A stretch of DNA of 64,000 nt. Source: Parvibaculum sp. (GTDB lineage: Bacteria > Pseudomonadota > Alphaproteobacteria > Parvibaculales > Parvibaculaceae). Within the stretch, counting starts at the first letter, position 1. The number at the start of each line of letters is the position of its first letter. Both the position numbers and the translations under genes were made by a program. Below the pieces are notes generated by a model. That model made no database searches, was not told the DNA's origin, and was given only the letters and a program-made list of their open reading frames with translations. The stretch lies in assembly GCF_019635935.1 (NCBI RefSeq), contig NZ_JAHBYN010000001.1:2167501-2231500 (forward strand), in the 5' to 3' direction. Below are positions 35,875 through 44,389 of this stretch, in pieces.

Positions 35875-36416
35875 AGAAAGTGCCGGGGATTGATAAAAGT
35901 CTTGCCTTTTATCCACTTAACCTTGCTGTGCTGACGGTATCGGACACGCGCACGGAGGAAACAGACACATCGGGAGCCCTGCTCGCAGACCGTGCACGAG
36001 GCGCCGGTCATGTCGTCGTTGAAAGAAGGATTGTCCGAGACGATGTGGACGAGATCCGATCCGCGATCGGCCGTTGGATCGCCGATCCCGGGGTCGATGT
36101 CGTGTTGACGACCGGAGGGACGGGGTTTTCGCCGCGTGACGTGACCCCCGAGGCGATCAAGCCCCTCTTCAGCCGGGAAATGGACGGATTTTCCGTCGTG
36201 TTCCATCAGGTGAGCATGGGCACGGTCGGTGTCTCGACCCTGCAGTCCCGCGCGTTTGCCGGGCAGGCAGGAGACACCTTTGTCTTCTGTGTGCCGGGGT
36301 CAACCGGAGCCTGCCGCGACGCCTGGGACCATGTCTTCGCCTTCGAACTCGACAGCCGCTATCGTCCTTGTTCGCTGGTCGGTCAGATCGAGCGGTACAG
36401 AGGGGTCTGCCCATGA
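35871..36416 (+). CDS. moaB: molybdopterin adenylyltransferase-like protein
   Basis: 181 residues. The segment [27 protein letters not shown], the [19 protein letters not shown] motif and the [16 protein letters not shown] stretch are those of MoaB/Mog, which adenylate molybdopterin before metal insertion. Its start ATG (35871) overlaps the truncated moaE stop and its stop overlaps the moaC-like start, forming a tightly coupled moaE'-moaB-moaC'-moeA run. Confidence 0.9.
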   Translation: MKKVPGIDKSLAFYPLNLAVLTVSDTRTEETDTSGALLADRARGAGHVVVERRIVRDDVDEIRSAIGRWIADPGVDVVLTTGGTGFSPRDVTPEAIKPLFSREMDGFSVVFHQVSMGTVGVSTLQSRAFAGQAGDTFVFCVPGSTGACRDAWDHVFAFELDSRYRPCSLVGQIERYRGVCP

Positions 36417-36739
36417 CAAAACTGACCCATCTTGATGAAGACGGGTGCTTACACATGGTTGATGTTGGCAGCAAGGACGTAACACTGCGCTGCGCTGTTG
36501 CCACAGGAAGAGTCCGATGCCAGTCCACGACCTTGCAATTCCCCAGGGAACGGCGCGCGCCAAAGGGCGCGGTCATTACGACGGCAGAGATCGCCGGTAT
36601 CATGGCCGCCAGGCGGACGCATGCACTCATCCCGCTGGCCTTGCCGATCGAGCTTGATGAGGACTTGCCAGGGTTCCGGCTGGACGCCACGAGCGGAGGA
36701 AAGTCGGGTGACGGGACGGCCGGCGAGCCAGCGCGATGA
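36413..36739 (+). CDS. moaC: MoaC-like protein with internal in-frame deletion
   Basis: 108 residues against about 160 for MoaC. The N-terminal part is MoaC ([56 protein letters not shown]). It then jumps to the extreme C-terminal end ([14 protein letters not shown]). The intervening segment, which in MoaC holds KTGVEMEALTA and YDMCKA with catalytic Asp and Lys, is absent. Frame is kept and overlaps with moaB and moeA (ATGA on both sides) are intact. Cyclic pyranopterin monophosphate synthase activity is unlikely; whether it is decay or a reduced homologue is open. Confidence 0.8.
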   Translation: MTKLTHLDEDGCLHMVDVGSKDVTLRCAVATGRVRCQSTTLQFPRERRAPKGAVITTAEIAGIMAARRTHALIPLALPIELDEDLPGFRLDATSGGKSGDGTAGEPAR

Positions 36740-37920
36740 TCAGCTTTGATGAGGCGTTGCGCCGTGTACTGGAAATCGCCGCCCCGATCGCTTTGGAAAC
36801 GATCGCCTTCGCCGATGCGGCAGACCGGGTGCTTGCCGAACCTGTCGTCGCACGCCTGTCCATGCCGAGACAGGATGTGTCGGCTATGGACGGTTACGCG
36901 GTGCGTGACTGTGACCTCGGGGACCTTCCTGTTCGTTTGCCCCTTGAAGGCGAGTCGGCCGCTGGCACGCCGCCAGGGCAAGTGCTTCCCCCGTGTTCTG
37001 CATTCCGCATCTTCACCGGTGCGCCCGTACCGGTTGGCGCTGACCGGGTTATTGTGCAGGAAAATGTCGAGCGGGAAGGCGATTGCGTGGCCATCGTCCG
37101 GCCTTACGGTCCGGGCCGTAACATCCGGATCGCAGGGTCTGATTTCTGCGAGGGAGATGTACTCGTTCCAGCTGGACGCCGGCTTGACTGGCGCGCCTTG
37201 ACGACAGCCGCTGCCGCCGACCAGCCTGTCCTGCGGGTGTTTGTCCGGCCGAACGTTGCAATCATCGCAACGGGGGACGAACTTGCCACTCCGGGAAACG
37301 CAGCCGGCATACCCGGCACGATTCCCGAAAGCGTTTCTTACGGAATTGCAGCTTTTGTCAGGAGAGAAGGCGGCGCCGTTCTTTGGTCGAGGCGCAGCGC
37401 AGATGATACCCGCTTGCTTTCAGAACTGGCTGCTGCGGCCCTGGAGGAGGCAGACCTCGTCATTGTGATCGGCGGCGCGTCGGTTGGAGACCGCGACCTT
37501 TCACGAACGATGTTCGGTGAGGCGCCGGACTACATCTTTCCGAGGGTTGCCATGAAACCCGGAAAGCCGGTCTGGCTTGCCAGAATTCGTGGCCGGCTTG
37601 TGATGGGACTTCCAGGTAACCCGACCTCCGCGCTCGTGACGGCGAGGCTCCTTCTCGCGCCTCTGCTTGCCGGGCTGTGTGGGCGAGATGCCGCCAGAAG
37701 TGTAACCTTCGAAGACTGGCGCCTTGCCGCCGACGTCCCGGCGGCGGGTGATCGAGAGACATACGTCCGGGCACGGATTACACCTGAAGGTGCCTTGCCT
37801 CTCGGAAGCCAGGACTCTTCCAGCCAGGCAAGCCTGCTTGACGCAGACCTGCTGGTGCGACTCCGGTCGGGAGGGAGCGCCTTTCAGGCTGGAGACTACG
37901 TTCCCGCGATAAGGTTTTGA
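36736..37920 (+). CDS. moeA: molybdopterin molybdenumtransferase
   Basis: 394 residues. The [10 protein letters not shown] motif, the [17 protein letters not shown] loop, [17 protein letters not shown] and the [10 protein letters not shown] motif all match MoeA, which inserts molybdate into adenylated molybdopterin to complete the cofactor. The ATG overlaps the moaC-like stop by four bases. It is the last gene of this four-gene run; nnrS starts about 240 bp downstream. Confidence 0.93.
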   Translation: MISFDEALRRVLEIAAPIALETIAFADAADRVLAEPVVARLSMPRQDVSAMDGYAVRDCDLGDLPVRLPLEGESAAGTPPGQVLPPCSAFRIFTGAPVPVGADRVIVQENVEREGDCVAIVRPYGPGRNIRIAGSDFCEGDVLVPAGRRLDWRALTTAAAADQPVLRVFVRPNVAIIATGDELATPGNAAGIPGTIPESVSYGIAAFVRREGGAVLWSRRSADDTRLLSELAAAALEEADLVIVIGGASVGDRDLSRTMFGEAPDYIFPRVAMKPGKPVWLARIRGRLVMGLPGNPTSALVTARLLLAPLLAGLCGRDAARSVTFEDWRLAADVPAAGDRETYVRARITPEGALPLGSQDSSSQASLLDADLLVRLRSGGSAFQAGDYVPAIRF

Positions 37921-38161
37921 CCGGTTTATCGTGCGGGTGCTTTTCTTGACGGGCACTATCTGCCGTCGCTGCCCGCCGTGACCGGCCGGATCGTTGTAGA
38001 GTATCTCGGGCAGCGGGAGCGCGTCCCGTCAGACATAGCGAACGATGCTTCCTGTTGTCCGGGATGCGGATAGAAAGCCCTGATCCGGAAGAAAGGCTGC
38101 AATAGTTGCCTTGAATGCGGCCATTCCAGATGCGGCTGAGACGAAAGAAGGACACCTTCAC
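37921..38161. other. intergenic region between moeA and nnrS
   Basis: About 240 bp without a gene. An imperfect palindrome around 37966-38022 (GCTGCCCG with CGGGCAGC) may be a terminator-like structure. No FNR-type TTGAT-N4-ATCAA site was found here, so how nnrS is driven is unclear. Confidence 0.4.
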
Positions 38162-39358
38162 ATGGCAACATCAGCTGAGCAGATCCGCGCATACAGGGGG
38201 CCGGCCCTGTTCAGCTTCGGCTTTCGCCCATTCTTTCTTCTGGGTGCGATCTGGGCGGCGGTGTCCGTGCCGCTCTGGATCCTGACCTATGCGCTCGGCC
38301 CGGATACGCTTCCGGTGAGAGCGGGTCTCGCCTTCCATGTCCATGAACTGGTGTTCGGTTACGGATCGGCGATTGTGGCAGGGTTCCTCCTGACCGCCAT
38401 TCCAAACTGGACCGGTCGCCTTCCAGTCTGTGGCGCGCCGCTGATTCTGCTGGTCGTTATATGGCTGGCCGGACGGATCATGATGCTGTTGCAGCCGGGC
38501 CCAGCTTGGCTGCCAGCAATTGTTGAGCCTGCGTTTTTGGTCCTCTTCGCTCTTGTCGTGTGGCGAGAAGTGATTGCCGGAAGGAATACGCGGAATCTCA
38601 AGGTCGCAGCAGCTGTGACGGTAATGGCGCTTGCAAATGTTGCCTTTCATTGGGCTTCCCTGAATGCAGGCGGCTTGCCACAGACAGCGATCCGGACTGG
38701 TCTCGCCGTGCTGGTCTTTCTGATCCTCCTGATCGGAGGACGCATTACGCCAAGCTTTACACGCAACTGGCTCGCCCGGCAGGGCGGGCCGCTTCCCGAA
38801 CCTGAAGGACGCTTTGATTCCGTCGCGCTGGCAGTTTCATTGCTCTCGCTCGCGGCATGGTCGGCTTTGGGGCCGTCGCCCATGAGCGGCGTTGCTCTGC
38901 TGGCTGCGGGGATCTTAAACGGGGTACGTCTGTCCCGTTGGCGCGGCGAGCGCACATTGGCCGAACCGCTCGTGCTCATCCTGCATGTGGGGTATGCGTG
39001 GGCCGCGCTGGCCCTCGTCCTGATGGGGCTCAATGGCCTGCTGCCGTCCCATGTGCCGTCGGTGGCCGGCCTCCACGCAGCCGGTGCGGGCGCTGTCGGT
39101 GTGATGACCCTTGCGGTGATGACAAGGTCCAGCCTTGGGCATACTGGCCGGGCCCTGACAGCAGGCTCCGGGACCTGCCTCATTTATGTTCTGATCAACC
39201 TCGCGGCGGGAACGCGCGTTGCGGCAGCCTTTATGGAATATCCTGCCCAGATGCAGGCCAACTACGCCGCAGCTGTTTTTTGGTCCACCGCCTTTGTGGG
39301 ATTTGCGCTGCTCTATGGTCCACGGCTTCTTGCGCCCCGTCCTGCGAGTTCGGCTTGA
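38162..39358 (+). CDS. nnrS: NnrS family membrane protein (nitric-oxide stress)
   Basis: 398 residues and about 12 membrane helices. RAYRGPALFSFGFRPFFL and the HVHELVFGYGSAIVAGFLLTAIPNWTGR segment, with conserved His, are the NnrS signature; GGRITPSFTRNWL and GVMTLAVMTRSSLGHTGR follow. NnrS is a haem- and copper-containing membrane protein that relieves nitric-oxide toxicity to cell metabolism and accompanies denitrification genes. The ATG at 38162 has AGAAGGA upstream. No nitrite or NO reductase accompanies it here. Confidence 0.93.
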   Translation: MATSAEQIRAYRGPALFSFGFRPFFLLGAIWAAVSVPLWILTYALGPDTLPVRAGLAFHVHELVFGYGSAIVAGFLLTAIPNWTGRLPVCGAPLILLVVIWLAGRIMMLLQPGPAWLPAIVEPAFLVLFALVVWREVIAGRNTRNLKVAAAVTVMALANVAFHWASLNAGGLPQTAIRTGLAVLVFLILLIGGRITPSFTRNWLARQGGPLPEPEGRFDSVALAVSLLSLAAWSALGPSPMSGVALLAAGILNGVRLSRWRGERTLAEPLVLILHVGYAWAALALVLMGLNGLLPSHVPSVAGLHAAGAGAVGVMTLAVMTRSSLGHTGRALTAGSGTCLIYVLINLAAGTRVAAAFMEYPAQMQANYAAAVFWSTAFVGFALLYGPRLLAPRPASSA

Positions 39359-39376
39359 TGCGCCAGAGCGTGCGCC

Positions 39377-39390
39377 TTGACGCACATCAA
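39377..39390. promoter_or_regulatory. FNR/DNR-type box
   Basis: TTGAC-GCAC-ATCAA fits the FNR/DNR consensus TTGAT-N4-ATCAA with one mismatch. It lies 170 bp before moaA and is the likely site for the regulator encoded at 40548-41324. A possible -10 element, TAAATA (39440-39445), lies downstream. Confidence 0.72.
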
Positions 39391-39469
39391 TTGTCAGCGT
39401 CCGGTAGGTCAAAGACAGAAAAGGGTCGGCACCCTACCCTAAATAAAATCGCTCCGAGCCGGCCCACCT

Positions 39470-39545
39470 AAAACGCCTCCTTTCTGCGTCAAGGCGCTCC
39501 GGCCGTAGGTGGCAGCGGGAAACCCTGCCGCCTCCCGTGCTTGGA
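39470..39545 (+). promoter_or_regulatory. Moco-type riboswitch-like leader of moaA
   Basis: The untranslated leader of moaA contains GGTGGCAG (39508-39515) pairing with CTGCCGCC (39525-39532) around a GAAA-type loop (CGGGAAACC). It is preceded by a CTCCGGCC segment and followed by CTCCCG. These elements resemble the Moco RNA motif found before moa and molybdoenzyme genes, which would repress moaA when cofactor is abundant. This is from memory of the motif; a covariance search would settle it. Confidence 0.6.
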
Positions 39546-39558
39546 AAGGAGCCTTGCG

Positions 39559-40551
39559 ATGACAGTTCCCGGCGCAGCTGCGACGGATGCCTTTGGGCGC
39601 AGGTTCAGATACCTGCGGCTATCAGTGACCGAAGTCTGCAATTTCCGTTGCACCTATTGTCTCCCCAATGGCTTCCAGAAAGCCGGGTCTATGGATTTTC
39701 TGTCCACGGACGAGATCGGGCGCCTGGTTTGCGCTTTTTCCGGGCTGGGGATCGGAAAGGTCCGCCTGACAGGCGGTGAACCGACGGTACGAAAGGATAT
39801 CGGTGGCCTGATCGCCCGGGTCGCAGCGCAGCCAGGCATCGACAAGGTTGCCCTCACGACCAATGGCTGGAACCTGTCGCGCCATATCGACAATTGGGTT
39901 GCGTCGGGCCTCACCCATCTCAATGTCAGCGTCGATGCCCTTGAACGGGAAACGTTCAGGAAGATTACCGGGCATGACCGCCTTGAGGATGTGCTTGCAG
40001 GCCTTGAGCGCGCCCAAACACTTCCGCTCAAGGCGGTCAAGATCAACGCCGTTTTGTTGCGAGATGCTCTGAATACGGATTTTTCAGCTTGGACCGAATT
40101 TGTCAGGTATCGCCCCATTGCGATTCGTTTCATCGAGCTGATGCGAACCGGCGATAACCGAGCATTCTTCGAAGACCAGCATGTAAGTGGCCAGATCCTT
40201 GGCAGGTGGCTCGAAGAGAGGAACTGGACACCGCGACCACGCGGCAGAGATGACGGGCCGGCAATCGAGTATTGTCATCCCGGTCATGCTGGCCGTATCG
40301 GGATCATAGCGCCCTATGCGCCCGGTTTCTGTAACGGGTGTAACCGGCTCAGGGTGACGGCGCGTGGGCAACTTCGGCTCTGTCTCTTTGGTCAAGGTGG
40401 CCGCGATCTGAGGGACCTTCTGGCGTCTGACGAGCAGAGGAGCGCTCTCCAGCAGCGCGTTGCCGATGCGCTTGCGTTCAAGCCGGCCTCGCACGCGCTC
40501 CACGCGGCCGATCCTGGCGATATTATGAACCTTGCGCAGACGGGCGGCTAA
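39559..40551 (+). CDS. moaA: GTP 3',8-cyclase
   Basis: 330 residues. The radical-SAM motif CNFRCTYC and the second cluster region CNGCNRLRVTARGQLRLCLFG are both complete. The chain ends in NLAQTGG, the C-terminal Gly-Gly that MoaA needs for catalysis. It makes the first pterin intermediate of molybdenum cofactor from GTP. AAAGGAG precedes the ATG at 39559. Its 3' end overlaps the convergent regulator gene by four bases. Its natural partner MoaC in this island is damaged. Confidence 0.93.
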   Translation: MTVPGAAATDAFGRRFRYLRLSVTEVCNFRCTYCLPNGFQKAGSMDFLSTDEIGRLVCAFSGLGIGKVRLTGGEPTVRKDIGGLIARVAAQPGIDKVALTTNGWNLSRHIDNWVASGLTHLNVSVDALERETFRKITGHDRLEDVLAGLERAQTLPLKAVKINAVLLRDALNTDFSAWTEFVRYRPIAIRFIELMRTGDNRAFFEDQHVSGQILGRWLEERNWTPRPRGRDDGPAIEYCHPGHAGRIGIIAPYAPGFCNGCNRLRVTARGQLRLCLFGQGGRDLRDLLASDEQRSALQQRVADALAFKPASHALHAADPGDIMNLAQTGG

Positions 40552-41324
40552 ACCCCGGGTTCTCTGTCGAGCAGCCCTTTCTGCCGCTCTGTATATGCCT
40601 CACCGAGTTCATTTCGGGGCTGAGAGTAATGGTTGTCTATGAGGAGGCTGGGACGCGCGAATTTCTCAAGCGCCGCCGTCTTGTCCAGTCGCACTTGAGC
40701 GCCCACTACGGTGACGCCTTGTGCCTGTAGTTTAGAGAAGGCGCGCGACAGGTTTTCCGGGCTCATCCCCAGAAGCGACGCCAGCACACGTTTTTCATGC
40801 GGAAGCACGATCTCAGTCTTGCCACCCTGCTGGGCGCGTTGGATCAGCAGGTAGTTTGCGAGCCGTTCTGTCGAATCCCGCAACTTCTGATTCTTAATCG
40901 AGCGGACGAGGCCCCGATAGCAACCGGCGAGCTCTTCGGAGACGGCGAAGCAGAATTCTGCGTCCTCCTTCATTGCGCGGCGAAGGGACTCGCCTGGCAC
41001 CATGAGAATTTCGGATCGCTCAAGCGTCACGGCGGACATGAGCGCGTCGGCATCAAGCACGACGGCGGCGAGGATAAAAGTAGATACGGGTCTGAGGACA
41101 GCCAGCGTCGTATCCCGGGATTTCCAGCCAGCGCCCAGTTCGACCGATCCTTCCAACAGGATGTAAAGAAAATCGACCGAATCGCCTTCCATCAGCAGGG
41201 TTGTTCCGGCTGGAAACTTCTGCAGGAAGGCACCTGCAATTGCCCATCCAAAGGTTTGGTCGTTGGCTGACCGAAAGAGGGAAAGGTTCCGGACGTGCGC
41301 GGCGTCTGATGGCTTCAAAGGCAT
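40548..41324 (-). CDS. Crp/Fnr-family regulator (DNR/NarR-like)
   Basis: 258 residues from the ATG at 41324. The cNMP-like sensor domain is followed by a helix-turn-helix (SLLGMSPENLSRAFSKLQAQGV) whose E-x-x-SR contacts match the FNR recognition helix for TTGAT sites. There is no N-terminal Cys cluster like the FNR iron-sulfur site, so a haem- or NO-sensing DNR/NarR type is more likely. It converges on moaA and diverges from narK, each with an FNR-type box nearby. A second ATG at 41363 would add 13 residues. Confidence 0.88.
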   Translation of the reverse strand: MPLKPSDAAHVRNLSLFRSANDQTFGWAIAGAFLQKFPAGTTLLMEGDSVDFLYILLEGSVELGAGWKSRDTTLAVLRPVSTFILAAVVLDADALMSAVTLERSEILMVPGESLRRAMKEDAEFCFAVSEELAGCYRGLVRSIKNQKLRDSTERLANYLLIQRAQQGGKTEIVLPHEKRVLASLLGMSPENLSRAFSKLQAQGVTVVGAQVRLDKTAALEKFARPSLLIDNHYSQPRNELGEAYTERQKGLLDREPGV

Positions 41325-41413
41325 GTGAGATCCCCGGTCGCGCTGCAGGCGAGTCGTCCACATGACGATTCTGCGTAAGACTGGTTCGTGACCTCGATCA
41401 GCCTAATCGCCGC

Positions 41414-41427
41414 TTGATAAAAGTCAA
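41414..41427. promoter_or_regulatory. FNR/DNR-type box before narK
   Basis: TTGAT-AAAA-GTCAA, one mismatch from the FNR consensus, lies between the divergent regulator and narK genes, 211 bp before narK. The rest of this 313-bp intergenic region (41325-41637) shows no further gene. Confidence 0.68.
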
Positions 41428-41637
41428 TCACATCAATTGCAACGGTCACCAAGATGCGCGCATGAAATCATGAGCGAACCCTCCTCTGATCAGGCCAAGC
41501 AAGATTGATCTCAAGTTGCGCAGGTGGACGGACATCCGCCAAGCGTTGGCTTCACAAATATCAAGGCTTGCGCCTCCGGCGAGTGACACCTTTGGGGCGC
41601 TTCGGAAATTTCGGGCGCTTTCAGGGGAAGTGCATCC

Positions 41638-44376
41638 ATGACATCTGCCGCCGGACCATCCGTCAAAGGTGCAAATACCGCCCTCGGCCTGACGACATTC
41701 GCCTTTACTGCCTGTTTTGCGGTCTGGACGATCTTCGCAATTGTGGGCGTGCAGATACAGAAAGATCTTGGCCTCACGGAGACGCAGTTCGGCTTGCTTG
41801 TCGGAACGCCGATCCTGACCGGTTCGCTGTCTCGCCTGTTTCTCGGCATCTGGGCTGACCAGTATGGCGGACGGATCGTCAATCTCCTGGTCATGCTCCT
41901 CTCCGCACTCGCCACCTGGCTCCTGACCTTTGCCACCACCTATCCGCAGTTCCTGCTGGCTGCTCTTGCCATTGGCATTGCCGGCGGCTCCTTCTCCGTT
42001 TCGATCACTTATGTCTCGAAATTCTTTCCGCCTGAAAAGCAAGGCACTGCCCTTGGCATCGTCGGTGCCGGGAATGTCGGCGCGGCTGTCACCAAGTTTG
42101 CAGCGCCGCTCGTCATGGCTGCGATCGGCTGGGAAGGCGTAGCCAATGTCTGGGCACTGGCGCTGGTCGCCGTCGCGATCATCTTCTTCTTGTTTACAAA
42201 GGATGAGCCCGAACTTGCCGCCCGCCGGCTTTCAGGGGCGCGTCCCCGCAGTTTTGCGTCTCAGTTCGAGCCTCTTCGCAACGTTCAGGTTTGGCGCTTC
42301 TCACTCTATTACTTTTTTGTGTTTGGCGCGTTTGTGGCGCTCGCGCTCTGGCTGCCGCACTACCTGATCGGTGTCTACGGGTTTGACATAAAGACAGCAG
42401 GCATGCTGGCGGCGGCTTATTCGATCCCGGCCTCGGTCTTCAGGGTGTATGGAGGCCACCTGTCGGACAAGGTTGGTGCACGGACAGTCATGTACTGGAC
42501 CTTTCTGGTTTCGGTGGCGATCACTTTCTTCCTGTCCTATCCGCCGACGTCCTATGTGGTTGACGGTATTAGTGGGCCGATCAGCTTCCGGCTGGCAACA
42601 GGACCGATCACTTTCGTGGTGGCGATCTTCGTACTCGGCTTCTTCATGAGCCTCGGCAAGGCGGCGGTCTACAAACACATACCGGTCTATTACCCTAAGG
42701 ATGTGGGTGCGGTTGGGGGCTTGGTCGGCCTGATGGGCGGGCTTGGCGGGTTCTTCATGCCAATCATCTTTGGGCTGCTCAATGACCTGACGGGAATATG
42801 GACAAGCTGTTTCATGCTTCTATTTCTGGTTGTGTCGGTTTCGCTCATCTGGATGCATTTCGCCATCCGGCACATGGAGCGTCAGGCGGCCGGCGCAACG
42901 CTGGATGCGCTTCCCCAACTCCCTGAGATGCAACCGATCCATGGCGAGAAGGAAGCCCGCGCGCTGGCGCCCAAGCTTATCGAGGACTGGCGGCCGGAAG
43001 ATCCGGAATTCTGGGCGACCACAGGAAAGAAGATTGCATCTCGAAATCTCTGGCTCTCCGTTCCGGCGCTGTTCCTGTCTTTCGGCGTATGGATGGTCTG
43101 GTCTGTCGTCGTCGCCAAGATGCCGCAAATCGGATTCTCCTACACCACGGACCAGCTGTTCTGGCTTGCCGCCCTCCCAGGTCTGTCGGGAGCGACGCTA
43201 CGGATATTCTACAGCTTCATGGTGCCCGTATTTGGCGGCCGACTCTGGACGACCCTGACGACCTGGTCGCTCATGATCCCGGCGTTCGGCATCGGCTTTG
43301 CGGTGCAGAGCCCCGAAACGCCTTACTGGATCATGCTGGCGCTCGCGCTCCTGTGCGGCTTTGGCGGCGGCAACTTTGCATCCTCAATGTCAAACATCGG
43401 CTTCTTCTTTCCCAAGAAGGAAAAGGGCAATGCGCTCGCCATGAATGCCGGACTTGGGAATCTAGGCGTCAGCGCCATGCAGTTCCTTATCCCGATCATC
43501 ATCACTGTGGGCGTCTTCGGTGCGCTGGGCGGCAATCCGCAGATTGCTGATACCGGCGAGGAACTGTTTCTCCAGAATGCCGGGTTCATCTGGGTGCCCT
43601 TCATTGCCCTGAGCGCCTTCGCCGCATGGTTCGGTATGAATGATCTGTCCACGGCCAAGGCATCCTTCGCGGACCAGGCGGTCATTTTCAGCCGCTCCCA
43701 CAACTGGATCATGTGCTGGCTCTATACCGGTACTTTCGGATCTTTCATCGGTTTTTCGGCGGCGTTCCCGCTTCTGACAAAAACGCAGTTCCCGGAAGTC
43801 AACGTACTTCAGATCGCCTTTCTGGGACCGCTTGTCGGCGCCCTTTCGAGGTCATTCACGGGATGGATCTCGGACCGGTTTGGTGGTGCGCGCGTGACGA
43901 TGGTTGTGTTCCTGATGATGATGGTGGGCACTGTGGGTGTGCTGTACTTCCTCGGAAACAAGGACCAGCCGGGGGCCTTTGCGGGATTTTTTGCCTGCTT
44001 CATTGTCCTCTTCTTCGCGACCGGCGTCGGCAACGCATCGACCTTCCAGATGATCCCGGCGATCATGCGAAAGGAACTTGCACGTCTTGAGCCTCACCTC
44101 AAAGGTGACGTGCTGCTGCGCCAGTCTGAAAAGGAAAGCGCCGCGATCACAGGCTTCACAAGCGCGATTGCCGCCTATGGCGCCTTCTTCATTCCGAAGA
44201 GTTTCGGCATGTCTCTGGCGGCAACCGGGAGTGCCGCCATAGCCCTCTACGCTTTCCTCGCCTTCTACGTTTCCTGCCTGCTGATCACCTGGTTTGTCTA
44301 TGTCCGGCCAGGGGGACTCCTGTTCGACGTTGAAAGCGGCCGCGCGCCAACGCTTTCCCCCGCCCAAGCTGAATGA
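41638..44376 (+). CDS. narK: fused NarK1-NarK2 nitrate/nitrite transporter
   Basis: 912 residues with two consecutive MFS modules. The first (about 1-425) has FAVWTIFAIVGVQIQKDLGL and GIAGGSFSVSITYVSKFFPPEKQG; the second (about 455-905) has GGGNFASSMSNIGFFFPKKEKG. The G-rich nitrate signature is present in both. Such fusions pair a proton-linked nitrate importer with a nitrate/nitrite exchanger. AGGGGAAG precedes the ATG at 41638. narG starts 13 bp after the stop, so the transporter is the first gene of the nar operon. Confidence 0.93.
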   Translation: MTSAAGPSVKGANTALGLTTFAFTACFAVWTIFAIVGVQIQKDLGLTETQFGLLVGTPILTGSLSRLFLGIWADQYGGRIVNLLVMLLSALATWLLTFATTYPQFLLAALAIGIAGGSFSVSITYVSKFFPPEKQGTALGIVGAGNVGAAVTKFAAPLVMAAIGWEGVANVWALALVAVAIIFFLFTKDEPELAARRLSGARPRSFASQFEPLRNVQVWRFSLYYFFVFGAFVALALWLPHYLIGVYGFDIKTAGMLAAAYSIPASVFRVYGGHLSDKVGARTVMYWTFLVSVAITFFLSYPPTSYVVDGISGPISFRLATGPITFVVAIFVLGFFMSLGKAAVYKHIPVYYPKDVGAVGGLVGLMGGLGGFFMPIIFGLLNDLTGIWTSCFMLLFLVVSVSLIWMHFAIRHMERQAAGATLDALPQLPEMQPIHGEKEARALAPKLIEDWRPEDPEFWATTGKKIASRNLWLSVPALFLSFGVWMVWSVVVAKMPQIGFSYTTDQLFWLAALPGLSGATLRIFYSFMVPVFGGRLWTTLTTWSLMIPAFGIGFAVQSPETPYWIMLALALLCGFGGGNFASSMSNIGFFFPKKEKGNALAMNAGLGNLGVSAMQFLIPIIITVGVFGALGGNPQIADTGEELFLQNAGFIWVPFIALSAFAAWFGMNDLSTAKASFADQAVIFSRSHNWIMCWLYTGTFGSFIGFSAAFPLLTKTQFPEVNVLQIAFLGPLVGALSRSFTGWISDRFGGARVTMVVFLMMMVGTVGVLYFLGNKDQPGAFAGFFACFIVLFFATGVGNASTFQMIPAIMRKELARLEPHLKGDVLLRQSEKESAAITGFTSAIAAYGAFFIPKSFGMSLAATGSAAIALYAFLAFYVSCLLITWFVYVRPGGLLFDVESGRAPTLSPAQAE

Positions 44377-44389
44377 AGGGAAGAATATC

